Below are positions 43,788 to 52,727 of a stretch of DNA of 64,000 nt, piece after piece; positions within the stretch are counted from its first letter, which is position 1; the number at the start of each line of letters is the position of its first letter. The stretch is from Streptomyces sp. DG2A-72. Its GTDB lineage: Bacteria > Actinomycetota > Actinomycetes > Streptomycetales > Streptomycetaceae. The DNA is taken from positions 186,001 through 250,000 of the forward strand of contig NZ_JASTLC010000001.1 in assembly GCF_030499575.1 (NCBI RefSeq), in the 5' to 3' direction. The translations under genes and the position numbers were made by a program. The notes under the pieces were generated by a model. The model worked only from the letters and a program-made list of their open reading frames with translations. It did no database searches and had not been told where the DNA came from.

Positions 43788-44767
43788 CTACCGGTGGCCG
43801 CAGTGGTGTGCGGGGCATCGACGGCGGAGTGGTCAGCACTCATGGGCGGCAGCTTGCCTGTTGTGACATCGACGAGGTCATGGCGCCATGCGGCTTCGTC
43901 GGTCAGAGTTCCGGTCGCCCGGTACTGACGGACCTGTGGCGCATCGGACAGGGCCTCGGCGGCCTCGGCGACCGGCACCGGCCGAAAGCCCAGCCGTTCC
44001 CACGCCGGTCCGGCGACCGTGGAGAACAAGTACGCCGTATGCCCGCCCTGTGCGGCCGCTTCCGTGAGAACGCGCTGCACCAGCCGCCGCGCGGCTCCGC
44101 ACCCCCGAAGATCGGGGCGGACCGCGACGCTGCGCAGCAGCACGCAGTGACCCTGCCGCTCCAGGCCCACGGTCGCGGCGGTCCCGGCCGCATCCCTGGT
44201 GAGCCAGTAACGAGTGCCGGGAGCCAGGACGTCCTGGGGCGAGAGCCCCTGGCCCACGAGGAAGGCCGTGATCTCCTCCCGGTCCTCCGGCCCCGCTTCG
44301 GGCAGCAGCAGCGGCTTGGCGTAGCAGCGGCTGAGCGTCTTGTGCTGGTAGGGCGGGTAGTTGGGGATGAGGGCGTAGCCGGCACGGGTGTACAGCGCGA
44401 TGGCCTCGGGCTGGTGGACGGCCGTCTCGAGGCGTATCTCGGTGTGGCCGAAAGCGGTGGCGGTGCGCTCGGCCACGGCCAGGAGACGAGCGGCTATGCC
44501 CCTCCCGCGCGCCTCTGGCGTGACGTACATGCGCTTCAGCTCGGCGGCGGTGTCCGGGAACGGGAAGGGCTGCACGGCGCAGCAGCCGACCGGCCGGCCG
44601 TCGACTTCGGCGAGCAGGAAGCGGATCCCGGGGCTGATGTGAGCGCCGCCGGTGCAGGGCTCGTCCGGGTAACGCGCCGCGAGGTCGGCGTCGAGGTCGC
44701 GTACCAGTTGCTGAAGCCTCGAGTCGTCGGCCGCTACGGCGATGATGATCGGGTCAGGCGAGGTCAC
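43784..44767 (-). CDS. Tandem GNAT acetyltransferase
   Basis: 327 residues from GTG 44767, overlapping the TetR stop (GTGA). The first GNAT domain (about 5-165) has CCAVQPFPF, ELKRMYVTPEARGRGIAARL (motif A, acetyl-CoA loop) and ALYTRAGYALIPNY. The second (about 170-300) is of the ArsN2 type: EEITAFLVGQGLSPQDV, VGLERQGHCVLLRSVAVRPD, RGCGAARRLVQRVL and ERLGFRPVPVAEAAEAL. Acetylation of a small amine or organoarsenical-like toxicant would fit an operon with a TetR repressor and an exporter. The substrate is unknown. Confidence 0.8.
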   Translation of the reverse strand: MTSPDPIIIAVAADDSRLQQLVRDLDADLAARYPDEPCTGGAHISPGIRFLLAEVDGRPVGCCAVQPFPFPDTAAELKRMYVTPEARGRGIAARLLAVAERTATAFGHTEIRLETAVHQPEAIALYTRAGYALIPNYPPYQHKTLSRCYAKPLLLPEAGPEDREEITAFLVGQGLSPQDVLAPGTRYWLTRDAAGTAATVGLERQGHCVLLRSVAVRPDLRGCGAARRLVQRVLTEAAAQGGHTAYLFSTVAGPAWERLGFRPVPVAEAAEALSDAPQVRQYRATGTLTDEAAWRHDLVDVTTGKLPPMSADHSAVDAPHTTAATGR

Positions 44768-45363
44768 AGGCTTTGGTTCCCTTCGAGGATCAGGTCGAGC
44801 TGGGTTTCCAGGACGCGTCGCTGGAGGTCGGGCGGATAGGCGTCCGGGTCGGTCACGGCGTTCAGGGCGAGCCCGTCCAGACATACGACGAGGCCGCGCA
44901 CCCGCATTTGGAGGTCGGCCGGTTCCAGACGGTCCGGGCAGGCGGCCCGCACCAGAGCGGTCAGGCGGCTGATCCAGGAGGCATGGCTCCGGCTGTGCTC
45001 GGCGAGCAGTGCGGGATCACGGCGGGTGCTGAGGAGGAACTGGGACCAGACGACGGCCTCCAGATGCCGCTCGGCGTCCAGGGGTAGGGCCTGCTCGGCC
45101 ACGGCGTACAGCGTGTCGCGGGCGTTCTCACCGACGGGAAGGGTGTCGATCCGCGCCGCCATCCGACGGTGCATCTCGGTGCGGGCATGGGCCAGCAGCG
45201 CCTTCTTGTCGGCGAAGTAGTGCGTGACCATCCCCGTGGTGCAGCCCGCCGCGGCGGCGACCTCGCGCAGGGTCAGGCCCTCCAGTCCGCTGTCCGACAC
45301 GACCTGCCATACAGCTTGGGAGATCGCCTCCCGCCGCTCTTCGTGGTCCACCTGTCTCGGCAT
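44764..45363 (-). CDS. TetR-family repressor
   Basis: 199 residues. The N-terminal helix-turn-helix is EGLTLREVAAAAGCTTGMVT followed by HYFADKKALLAHA; the C-terminal part is a TetR_C_6-like ligand domain (EAVVWSQFLLSTRRDPALLA, RVRGLVVCLDGLALNAVTDP). First gene of the operon with the double GNAT and the truncated MFS gene. It probably represses the operon through the palindrome at 45392-45407. Confidence 0.85.
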   Translation of the reverse strand: MPRQVDHEERREAISQAVWQVVSDSGLEGLTLREVAAAAGCTTGMVTHYFADKKALLAHARTEMHRRMAARIDTLPVGENARDTLYAVAEQALPLDAERHLEAVVWSQFLLSTRRDPALLAEHSRSHASWISRLTALVRAACPDRLEPADLQMRVRGLVVCLDGLALNAVTDPDAYPPDLQRRVLETQLDLILEGNQSL

Positions 45364-45391
45364 CCGCCCGCCTTATACATAACAGTCGTTG

Positions 45392-45407
45392 CGTAACAGC
45401 TGATACG
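45392..45407. promoter_or_regulatory. Operator candidate upstream of the TetR gene
   Basis: CGTAACAGCTGATACG is a 16-bp palindrome with one mismatched symmetric pair, 28 bp before the TetR start. The surrounding sequence (ATACATAACAGTCGTTGCGT) is markedly AT-rich for this genome and repeats the TAACAG element. Confidence 0.5.
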
Positions 45408-45460
45408 TTACCACGGTCGGGTGTTCCTCGGCGGCTTTGTCTGGCGGGCGGGGACCGTGG

Positions 45461-46453
45461 TCACGTCTTCGTCAGCTTGTGTCCGGGAGGCGCGACCACC
45501 GGTCCGTCCTGTGCATGGACGGGCTCTGCCGCGGCGCCGCTGTGGTGGGCGTCGTGGGGTGGGTCGGCAGCAATGAGGGTGCGGTGGGCGCGCTCGATGG
45601 CCTGACCCCAGTAAGTTCCGGCGATCATGAGCGTTGCACCGAGGGCGGCCAGGACGGTGAGCCTTTCGTCGCCGAGACCAACTCCGATCGCGACTGCCCA
45701 GACTGGTTCGGTGCCCATCAGGAGGCTGGCCCGGCTGGCTGACGTCCGCTGCACCGCCCATGTCTGCGCCAGGAAGGCGAAGAGGCCGCAGAACAGAGCC
45801 AGGTAGACGAGCTGAGCCCAGGTCATGGCATCGCTGTGCGCCAGCGTTCCCAGGTTGGCCGCGGCGGGTGCCAGAAAGAGTGCGGAGCCGACGAGGGTCT
45901 GGACGGCCGTCAGGTGCAGCGGGCGCAGGGTGCGGCCCACGGAGAGCCGACCGACGAGCGCGACGTGTCCGGCACGCACCGCTGCGGCGGCGAGCATCAG
46001 CAGATCCCCGATCCGCACGGTGTGCAGTCTGGTGTCGGACAGAAGGAACGCCACGGCCAGGACGCACAGACCGGCAGCCGCGAAGAACGTCAGAGGCAGT
46101 CGGCCGTGGCCACCGGTGCGGTCCAGCAGCGGTGTCAGCACGATGGTCAGGCTGATGATCAGGCCCGCGTTGGCGGCGCTGGTGTGTGCCACCCCGTAGG
46201 TCTCCAGCACCAGGACCGCCGCCTGCGTGACGCCCAGCAGCGCCCCCGCGCGGAGCTCGTGGGGGGTCCAGCGGCGGGACGTCCCACGTGAGGCGACCAG
46301 AGCGAGGCAGGCGATTGCCGAGATGGCATACCGGGCGAACAGCACCACGAGGACCGGCAGAGCGGCGGTGGCCGTCTTCGCCGACAGGTAGCTGGAACCC
46401 CAGACGATCGCAACAAGGAGAAGTACCAGGTCGGTACGGCGGGCATCACGCAT
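45461..46453 (-). CDS. EamA/DMT-family transporter
   Basis: 330 residues from ATG 46453. Ten hydrophobic segments in two EamA repeats: LVLLLVAIVWGSSYLSAKTA starts the first and 'LVYLALFCGLFAFLAQTWAVQRTSASRASLLMGTEPVWA' is the conserved end of the second. Such proteins export amino acids or other metabolites. A hydrophilic C-terminal tail of about 35 residues follows the last helix. Divergent from a LysR-type regulator that probably controls it. Confidence 0.85.
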   Translation of the reverse strand: MRDARRTDLVLLLVAIVWGSSYLSAKTATAALPVLVVLFARYAISAIACLALVASRGTSRRWTPHELRAGALLGVTQAAVLVLETYGVAHTSAANAGLIISLTIVLTPLLDRTGGHGRLPLTFFAAAGLCVLAVAFLLSDTRLHTVRIGDLLMLAAAAVRAGHVALVGRLSVGRTLRPLHLTAVQTLVGSALFLAPAAANLGTLAHSDAMTWAQLVYLALFCGLFAFLAQTWAVQRTSASRASLLMGTEPVWAVAIGVGLGDERLTVLAALGATLMIAGTYWGQAIERAHRTLIAADPPHDAHHSGAAAEPVHAQDGPVVAPPGHKLTKT

Positions 46454-46508
46454 GCGCCACACGCTGCCCGACCAGGTAACTGAAGCCCAGTACCAACCTC
46501 TGAAACTA

Positions 46509-46518
46509 TGCTGTAGCA
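46509..46518. promoter_or_regulatory. Possible LysR binding element between divergent genes
   Basis: TGCTGTAGCA (arms TGCT/AGCA) sits in the 81-bp intergenic gap inside an AT-richer stretch (CTATGCTGTAGCAGACCTAC). LysR regulators usually bind imperfect T-N11-A dyads in such gaps. Confidence 0.4.
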
Positions 46519-46534
46519 GACCTACACTATTGAG

Positions 46535-47473
46535 GTGGATGCACGACAACTGCGGATCCTGCGGGAACTGAGAGAACTCGGCAGCGTCACCGCGGTCGCC
46601 GAAGCCCTGCTGGTGACGCCCTCGGCGGTCTCGCAGCAACTGCGGCTGCTGCAACGCTCGATCCCCGTGCCGCTCACCGAACGCGCGGGACGCCGGGTGG
46701 TGCTCACCGAGGCCGGGCAGGCACTCGCCGACGCCGCGATCGAGGTGGAAACCGCCCTGGCACGAGCACGGAACGCCGTCACCGACTACGTCGAACAGCC
46801 CGACGGCGTCGTCTCGGTGGCCGCCTTCCACAGTGCAGCGGCCACGTTCTTCCCTCTTCTGCTGCGCGGCCTCACCGGCCCGGGCCGCCCCCGCCTGGCG
46901 CTCGCCGACGAGGACGTAGCCCAGAACCACTTCCCGCGCCTCACCCGCGACTACGACCTCGTGCTCGCCCACCGGCTCGACCACGCTCCGGCATGGCCAC
47001 GCACCGTGACCGCCACCACGCTCCTGCGGGAACCGCTCGACATCGCGGTACCCATCGACCACCCGTTGGCCGCACGGCGACGGCTGTCCCCGCAGGACGT
47101 GGCCGATCAGCCCTGGATCACCGTGCACGACGGGTTCCCGCTACTGGCCACCATCGAGGCCATCGCCACTGCCGCGAACCGCCGGCCCGACATCGTCCAC
47201 CGCGTCAACGAGTTCTCCGTGGTCGCCGAGGTCGTGGCAGCCGGCGGCGGCCTGGCTCTCATGCCGCGTTGGACCGCGCGTCCCCACCCCGCGGTCGTCC
47301 TCAAACCGCTCAGCGGTGTACACACCCACCGCCACATCGACGTACTGCACCGTCCCGAACGCATCGCCCGCAATGCCGTGCGCACGGTTCTCGCCGAGCT
47401 GCACCGCGCCGCCGTAGTGGTCCAGACCCGGGACAACAAGGTGCAGTCAGGCGCCGACGACCACGGTGACTGA
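46535..47473 (+). CDS. LysR-family transcriptional regulator
   Basis: 312 residues; start at 46535 close to GAGGTGG. The N-terminal winged helix is LRELRELGSVTAVAEALLVT, PSAVSQQLRLLQR, followed by the linker helix and an effector domain (VSVAAFHSAAATFFPLLLRG, LDIAVPIDHPLAARRRLSPQ, VVAAGGGLALMPRWTAR). It most likely controls the divergent EamA exporter gene in response to the exported compound, as in ArgP/LysG-LysE pairs. Confidence 0.85.
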   Translation: MDARQLRILRELRELGSVTAVAEALLVTPSAVSQQLRLLQRSIPVPLTERAGRRVVLTEAGQALADAAIEVETALARARNAVTDYVEQPDGVVSVAAFHSAAATFFPLLLRGLTGPGRPRLALADEDVAQNHFPRLTRDYDLVLAHRLDHAPAWPRTVTATTLLREPLDIAVPIDHPLAARRRLSPQDVADQPWITVHDGFPLLATIEAIATAANRRPDIVHRVNEFSVVAEVVAAGGGLALMPRWTARPHPAVVLKPLSGVHTHRHIDVLHRPERIARNAVRTVLAELHRAAVVVQTRDNKVQSGADDHGD

Positions 47474-48020
47474 ATGTGGACCCTGATCAGGGTGAAGGAC
47501 TCTCGGCCGTGCAGTCGGCGCTCAATCGTCATACCCCTGCCGAGGCGCTGACCGAGCTGCTGTCAGACGGGCAGCGCGAATTCATGGAGGCGACTGCCGC
47601 AGCCGCGATCTGGTCGAAGCCTCGGCATGCGCCAAGGCGGCCGACAGTGTTGACCTCCTCGACTTGGAGCCTCGTGGGCCATCTGCTGAACGCGCTCGGC
47701 TCCTCCGGAGGCAGCTCACCGATCGCCGGGACGTGGTGACGCAGGGCAGTTGGACCACGGGCAGTTCCTGCGTGCTGATGACCGCCCCCCGACCCGGATC
47801 ACTGGCGTCGGGCCGAAACGGTGACGACCCACCAGATCGTTTGCGCTTCAGTCGGCATCTTCGGCATTCGCGAAGTGTGAAGGTCAGCAGTCGCTCATGG
47901 CTGCTGCTGGATCGACTACTGCAGAAAGCCGAGACCTGACGCCCGTCGACACCCCGTCAGCGCAAGGTCGTTGACCCAGTAGCACCACCCGCGCCTCCCC
48001 GCGGTATCGTCATGGACGGC
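47474..48020. other. Unassigned degenerate stretch
   Basis: About 550 bp. Short frames such as LSAVQSALNRHTPAEALTEL (near 47500-47560) and LDLEPRGPSAERARLLRRQL (near 47650-47710) look once-coding but break quickly and match nothing I know. Confidence 0.35.
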
Positions 48021-48024
48021 AGAT

Positions 48025-48162
48025 GCCCCACGCAGGGCGTCACCTCCCAAACTGCGGCGGGACCGGCCTCTCACTCGGATGACGGGCGTGTGTCCGCGCC
48101 GGCCCCAGGCGCAGGCGCGAGGCGGCGTCATGGAGAATCCGGACTCGTCGCTGAGTAGGCCC
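48025..48162 (-). pseudogene. Fragment of an IS630-family transposase (exon side of the intron remnant)
   Basis: LLSDESGFSMTPPRACAWGR followed by RGHTPVIRVRGRSRRSLGG is the catalytic-Asp region (DESGF) and following strand of IS630-type transposases. It starts exactly where the group II intron remnant ends, so the intron sat in, or next to, this gene. Confidence 0.6.
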
Positions 48163-48212
48163 GGGGCGCAGTGCCGGGATTGCTCCCGGTCCGTTTCCCC
48201 GGACCTCTCGCC

Positions 48213-48246
48213 GAACCCGCCGTGCCTGTTACCAGGCAACGGGCTC
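48213..48246 (-). ncRNA. Group II intron domain V
   Basis: Minus strand, exactly 34 nt, from GAGCCCGTTGCCTG through the GTAA tetraloop to CAGGCACGGCGGGTTC. The stem pairs GAGCCCG with CGGGTTC, has an internal bulge at the usual place and pairs GCCTG with CAGGC. Length and layout are those of the catalytic domain V. Confidence 0.8.
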
Positions 48247-48262
48247 TCCACGGTCTCTGCCG

Positions 48263-48640
48263 TCAGGTGGTTGCAGGTGCCCAGGGGGTGGGGATCTTGT
48301 TGCCGCGGTAGCGATACCGGGTGACCAAAATCGCGCTGGTCTTCCGCAACTCGATCCCGTCCGCGCTGATCGGCAGCCACCGCCCGGTGGGGGTGGTGAG
48401 CCGTCTTCGGACGTCCGACCAGCTCCAGTGATGCCGCGTCCTCAGCAGCCGGACGAGCCTCCACCAGACGAGGTCGTCCAGCTTGCTGAAAATGCGTTTC
48501 GCAACGGCATACCTGAAGTAGTTGGCCCAGCCGAGAGTGATCCGGTTGCGATTGATCAGCACCACGGCAAGGTCCTGCTGCGACGTTCTGTGGGTGAGGT
48601 ATCGGATCTTCGCCTTCACCGACCTATTGTGATGAGCCGG
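48263..48640 (-). pseudogene. Group II intron maturase/reverse transcriptase, C-terminal fragment
   Basis: VKAKIRYLTHRTSQQDLAVV, LINRNRITLGWANYFRYAVA, LDDLVWWRLVRLLRTRHHWS and YRYRGNKIPTPWAPATT are the maturase-specific (domain X) sequence that precedes domain V in many bacterial introns. The reverse-transcriptase fingers and palm (YADD motif) are gone. Sequence upstream of about 48640 is unrelated. Confidence 0.75.
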
Positions 48641-49078
48641 ATTGGCGGGAGTTCCGATACGCCTGAACCAATCCGCGCTGGGAAGGAGGAACCGACCAGT
48701 GGGCGCAACGCGTTCAGGCCGCTCGGCGGGGCGCGCACCCCGAAGCGGGTCCACCAGTGCCGGGGAGGCTGGCCCCGGGCATGAAAAAGCCTCCCCGACG
48801 GATGGGGATCCGCACCGGGAAAGCTCACGTGATGACCAGCAATTTAGCAGGGCAGGGCAGCAAGGGCGTCCGCCAGCAGGTCATCGGATACGGGGGCTTC
48901 GGGCACGGGTGTCCCAGTGGTAGAGGGACCAGGCACGTCGGATGAGGCAGCGGACCGCCCCAGCACCGCACCCGGACAGGCCGCCCGCCCTGCGGTCGTA
49001 CGGGCCTCGACCCGGACGACCGTGTCGATCACCTCGACCGATTCCACCAACACGCCCTCGACCGAGGAAAGGGGTGTG
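48641..49078. other. Non-coding stretch with a hairpin
   Basis: About 440 bp between the intron remnant and the IS630 transposase. It holds the hairpin at 48762-48796 and otherwise no supported gene. Confidence 0.4.
48762..48796. terminator. Hairpin
   Basis: GGGGAGGCT (48762-48770) and AGCCTCCCC (48788-48796) are perfect complements with a 17-nt loop that contains AAAAA. It looks like a Rho-independent terminator without an attached gene, perhaps left from a lost neighbour. Confidence 0.45.
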
Positions 49079-50199
49079 GTGGCTGAGCCTGTTCGTGTGC
49101 GCAGGTTGACCGACCAGGAAGGGCAGAAGCTGCAGCACATCGTGCGCCGGGGCAGCACCAGCTCGGTGCGGTACCGGCGCGCGATGATGCTGCTCGCTTC
49201 GGCCGGCGGCAACCGGGTGCCCGTGATCGCAAAGCTGGTGCAAGCCGACGAGGACACCGTCCGGGACGTGATCCATCGGTTCAACGAGATCGGCCCGGCC
49301 TGCCTGGACCCTCGGTGGGCGGGAGGCCGTCCCCGCCTGCTCAGCCCTGACGACGAGGACTTCGTCGTGGCGACGGCCACCACCCGCCCGACCAAGCTCG
49401 GTCAGCCCTTCACCCGATGGTCCATCCGCAAACTCGCCGCCTACCTGCGGAAAGTGCACGTCCGCGTGATCAGGATCGGACACGAGGCGTTACGGTGCCT
49501 GCTCGCCCGCCGCGGGGTCACCTTCCAGCGGACCAAGACGTGGAAGGAGTCGCCCGACCCGGAGCGCGACGCCAAGCTGGACCGGATCGAGGAGGTACTG
49601 GAGCGCTTCCCGGACCAGGTGTTCGCGTTCGACGAGTTCGGGCCGCTCGGGATCCGGCCCACCGACGGATCGTGCTGGGCCGAGCAGGGCCGACCCGAGC
49701 GGCATCCCGCGACCTACCACCGCACCCACGGGGTGCGCTACTTCCACGGCTGCTCTCGGTCGGCGACGACACCCTATGGGGCGTCAACCGCAGGAAGAAA
49801 GGCGCCGCGAACACCCTGGCCGCGCTGAGGTCCATCCGCGCGGCCCGCCCAGACGGCGCCCCGATCTACCTGATCCTGGACAACCTGTCCGCCCACAAGG
49901 GCGACACCATCAGGCGCTGGGCGAAGAAGAACCGGGTCGAGCTGTGTTTCACCCCGACCTACGCGTCCTAGGCCAACCCGGTCGAGGCGCACTTCGGGCC
50001 GTTGCGGCAGTTCACCGTCGCCAACTCCAGTCACCGCAACCACACCGCGCAGACCCGCGCCCTGCACGCCTACCCGCGCTGGCGCAACGCCAACGCCCGC
50101 CACCCCGACGTCCTCGCCGCCCAGCGCCGCCAACGCGCCCGCATCCGCAGCGAGAAAGGCATCCGTTGGGGCGGACGCCTCCTCGCTGCCGCTTCCTGA
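49079..50199 (+). pseudogene. IS630-family transposase, frameshift plus stop codon
   Basis: GTG 49079 (VAEPVRVRRLTDQEGQKLQH) follows GAGGAAAGGGG. Helix-turn-helix NRVPVIAKLVQADEDTVRDV; then KLGQPFTRWSIRKLAAYLRK and the first catalytic Asp in VFAFDEFGPLGIRP. Near 49755 the frame changes (LWGVNRRKKGAANTLAALRS), IYLILDNLSAHKGDTIRRWA holds the second Asp, and after CFTPTYAS an in-frame TAG (49969-49971) precedes ANPVEAHFGPLRQFTVANSS with the catalytic Glu. It ends at 50199. Both lesions inactivate it. Confidence 0.8.
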
Positions 50200-50276
50200 C
50201 CGACCCGGCGAACCTACGCGGCCACAGCGCATCACAGGCCCGCTCCGAACGGGGACAATTCAGGGCGAAGGAAAGC

Positions 50277-50654
50277 TCAGGAGCCGGACGGCTTAATCTC
50301 CCCCGCGAAGATGATGACCTGGTCGATGAGGCTCCGCCGCAGATGGACGACGTCCGTTCCCGCTAGGCGGGGGCCTCCATCCGGCGTGGTGAAGACCCAC
50401 TGGTACCGGGCCCACTCGTCCGGCATGTCCACCGCCGAGCAGCGCACCATCGTGCCGGTTCCCGCCGGGTGGCGCCGGATGTCCAGCACGAACCGCTCAA
50501 CCGCCTCGATCCCCTCACTGCGGCCCAACGGTCCCCAGAAGATCACGTCCGAGGTAAGGGCCTGGGAGAGCAACCCAGTCACATAGTTGTCGTCCGAGGC
50601 GTTGAACGCGGAGATGAACGTGTCGATCGCGGACCGCGCGGTCTCTTCATGCAT
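50277..50654 (-). CDS. SnoaL-like (NTF2-fold) protein
   Basis: 125 residues from ATG 50654 (MHEETARSAIDTFISAFNAS); an ATG 21 bp further upstream (MDWYYWC) is possible. The pattern (VIFWGPLGRSEGIEAVERFV, MPDEWARYQWVFTTPDGGPR, GTDVVHLRRSLIDQVIIFAG) is a typical SnoaL-like alpha+beta barrel, used as cyclase, isomerase or simple binding protein. No pathway genes adjoin it, so its substrate is open. Confidence 0.7.
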   Translation of the reverse strand: MHEETARSAIDTFISAFNASDDNYVTGLLSQALTSDVIFWGPLGRSEGIEAVERFVLDIRRHPAGTGTMVRCSAVDMPDEWARYQWVFTTPDGGPRLAGTDVVHLRRSLIDQVIIFAGEIKPSGS

Positions 50655-50756
50655 GCACCAGTAATACCAGTCCATTCGCGGCTCGTTCGTCCTGTGAGCC
50701 GTCTTCCGGACACGGTGAACTATTCCGGTCACAGCACTAGGGAACCGGGAGACGCT

Positions 50757-51608
50757 CTACCGGCGGACCGCCGAGATCAGTCCGCCGGGCCGCTCATCGC
50801 GCTGCGGCGGGGTGCTGATAGGGCGGCCGTAGGCGGCAGCGCGCTCGCGCAGGGTGTGGCTGCCGGCCTCCCAGCCATGCCCGGCCAGCCAGCCCACCGG
50901 GTCGTCGGGCGTCTCCGAAATCCACATGGACGCCGCCGATCCCGGCGTGGCGTCCGCGCCGAAGCGCTCGATCACGCCGCGCGAGCCCAATGTCAACCCC
51001 ATCCAACTGCCTGCCGCCGACTGCGTGCTGATCCGGGCCAGCAGTAGTTCCACCGCGTCCTCGGGCAGATAGATCAGCAGTCCTTCGGCGATCCACGCGG
51101 TCGGCACCGCCGGGTCGTGCCCTGCGGCGGCCAGCGCGCCTGGCCAGTCCTCACGCAGATCCACCGCGACGGTGATCCGCTCGCAGCGTGCGACGGCCCG
51201 CTCCTGGCGCAGCGCCGAAGCCTTGAAGTCCAGTGGTGCAGCAGTGTCGACCTCGAACAGCCGGGTGCCCTCGGGCCAGTCCATCCGGAAGGCCCGACTG
51301 TCCATGCCGGCGCCGAGCAGCACGACCTGCCGGACCCCGGACGCGGAGGCCTGCTGCAACAGGTCGTCGAGGAACTTCGTCCTGATGACGATGGAGAACG
51401 ACACGGCCAGCCAGCGGCGTTGCGCGGCCTCGTCATCGGGCAGCGGCGGCGAGGAGGGCCACAGGCCGCCGGCAGTGGCGAAGGCCTGTGCCAGCGGGTC
51501 GCGGAACAGGGCGTTCTCCCGCTCGGTCTCCAGCGCCCGCACCCTGGCCACCCCCACCGCCGTGGCCCACACTCCCGACGGCTGCACCCGCTCCTGCTCA
51601 CCAGTCAC
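50757..51608 (-). CDS. SAM-dependent methyltransferase (leucine carboxyl methyltransferase-like family)
   Basis: 283 residues; GTG or ATG start at 51608. TAVGVARVRALETERENALF and FRDPLAQAF begin it, VVLLGAGMDSRAFRMDWPEG is the SAM-binding motif I, FEVDTAAPLDFKA motif II, and WIAEGLLIYLPEDAVELLLA is the family signature. Such O-methyltransferases are numerous in actinobacteria and many are linked to polyketide or lipid tailoring. There is no pathway context here. Confidence 0.85.
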   Translation of the reverse strand: MTGEQERVQPSGVWATAVGVARVRALETERENALFRDPLAQAFATAGGLWPSSPPLPDDEAAQRRWLAVSFSIVIRTKFLDDLLQQASASGVRQVVLLGAGMDSRAFRMDWPEGTRLFEVDTAAPLDFKASALRQERAVARCERITVAVDLREDWPGALAAAGHDPAVPTAWIAEGLLIYLPEDAVELLLARISTQSAAGSWMGLTLGSRGVIERFGADATPGSAASMWISETPDDPVGWLAGHGWEAGSHTLRERAAAYGRPISTPPQRDERPGGLISAVRR

Positions 51609-51708
51609 CGCGCCAGCCTAGAAGATCGATTCCAAGCGGGCTGATGAGGGGAGCCAGGTTCATTCGCGGCCAGCCAGTCATGCGCGCACTGACTGCCTAC
51701 GACCACTA

Positions 51709-52623
51709 GGGTCCGTCTTCAAAGATCATCGGGTGGTGGATCATGGTGGGATGATACGTCGTCATGAACTCACCGATCAGGAGTGGGAGTTACTCGCTCC
51801 GCTGATACCGCGGGCTGTGACGGGCCGGCCGCGGGTGTCGGACCGGCAGGTCATCAACGGGATGGTCTACAAGATCCGGACCGGGATATCCTGGCGTGAC
51901 CTGCCGGAACGCTACGGTCCATGGCAGACCGTCTACACCCGCTTCCGCCGCTACGCCCTGGACGGCGTGTTCACCCGGGCTCTTCAGCAGATCCAAGCTG
52001 GTGCGGACGCGGCCGGCGACATCGACTGGCTCGTCCAGATCGACTCCACCATCGTCCGCGTCCACCAGCACGCGGCCGCCACCGGCCGAAAAGGGGGCAC
52101 CATCGGCCGGACGAACCGGACGATCACGCCCTCGGTCGATCCCGAGGCGGACTGACCACCAAAATCCATCTCGCCTGCGACGGCAAGGGGCGCCCGCTCG
52201 CAGTCCTGGTGACGCCAGGGCAACGTCACGACAGCATCTGCGCGCGCCCTCTTCTGGAGCGCTTCCGTGTCCCTCGCACCGGACCGGGCCGACCCCGTTG
52301 CAGGCCTGATCAGGTCATCGCAGACAAGGCCTACAGCTCCCGCGGCTTCCGCGCCTACCTGCGTAAACGCGGCATCGGGCACACTATCCCGGAGAAGACC
52401 GACCAGCAGCGACACCGGCACAACCGTGGCGGTCGCGGCGGGCGGCCACCGGTGTTCGACCGGCAGGTCTACCGTCAACGCAACGTCGTCGAACGCTGCT
52501 TCAACCGGCTCAAAGGCTTCCGTGGAATCGCCACCCGATACGAGAAGACCGCCGCCTCCTACGAAGCAGCGGTCACACTCGCGTCATTCGTGCTCTGGGC
52601 AAGATCCGTTTGAAGACGGACCC
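51709..52623 (+). mobile_element. Complete IS427-like (IS5 family) insertion sequence
   Basis: Perfect 15-bp inverted ends, GGGTCCGTCTTCAAA at 51709-51723 and its complement TTTGAAGACGGACCC at 52609-52623, enclose 915 bp. The flanks are CTA on the left and TAG on the right, consistent with a TA (or CTAG) target duplication. It looks intact and recently inserted. Confidence 0.85.
51751..52613 (+). CDS. IS427-like transposase, two frames joined by -1 frameshifting
   Basis: Frame 1: ATG 51751, MIRRHELTDQEWELLAPLIP, GMVYKIRTGISWRDLPERYG and IDSTIVRVHQHAAATGRKGG; it stops at 52155. Frame 2 (-1): DDHALGRSRGGLTTKIHLAC, RPLAVLVTPGQRHDS, VIADKAYSSRGFRAYLRKRG and NVVERCFNRLKGFRGIATRY, ending at 52613. 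The change is expected at CGAAAAGGGGG (about 52086-52096), an A/G-rich slippery run. DDE residues: D in QIDSTI, D in VIADKAY and E in VVERCFNRLK. Frameshift production of a fusion transposase is normal for this group. Confidence 0.8.
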
Positions 52624-52727
52624 TAGAACCACCATTAGGCGAAGATCAACAGTCACCCTGTGTACGCGACCACACGAAGTGGACCAGAGCCGAATCTCAT
52701 GGACAGGGCCAACCACCAGGGTCCGGA

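Larger units (their letters stand above)
48163..48640 (-). mobile_element. 3' remnant of a group II intron
   Basis: It comprises the C-terminal third of the intron-encoded protein, domain V (48213-48246) and a following hairpin (GGTCCGGGGAAACGGACC, minus strand) where domain VI is expected. The 5' part of the intron is missing. Confidence 0.75.

Noticed and set aside
43784..44767. Plus-strand frame of 343 codons over the GNAT gene
   Set aside because: It is antisense to a gene with overlapping operon partners and clear acetyl-CoA-binding motifs.
47941..48020. Possible tRNA-type attachment site next to the IS630 debris
   Set aside because: No cloverleaf or repeated core sequence could be found.
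48263..48640. Reverse-transcriptase fragment as part of a diversity-generating retroelement or retron
   Set aside because: The sequence is maturase domain X followed by domain V, which is specific to group II introns. There are no template/variable repeats.
50277..51608. SnoaL-like protein and methyltransferase as part of an aromatic polyketide cluster
   Set aside because: No ketosynthase, cyclase, oxygenase or carrier-protein gene is nearby, and IS elements flank both genes.
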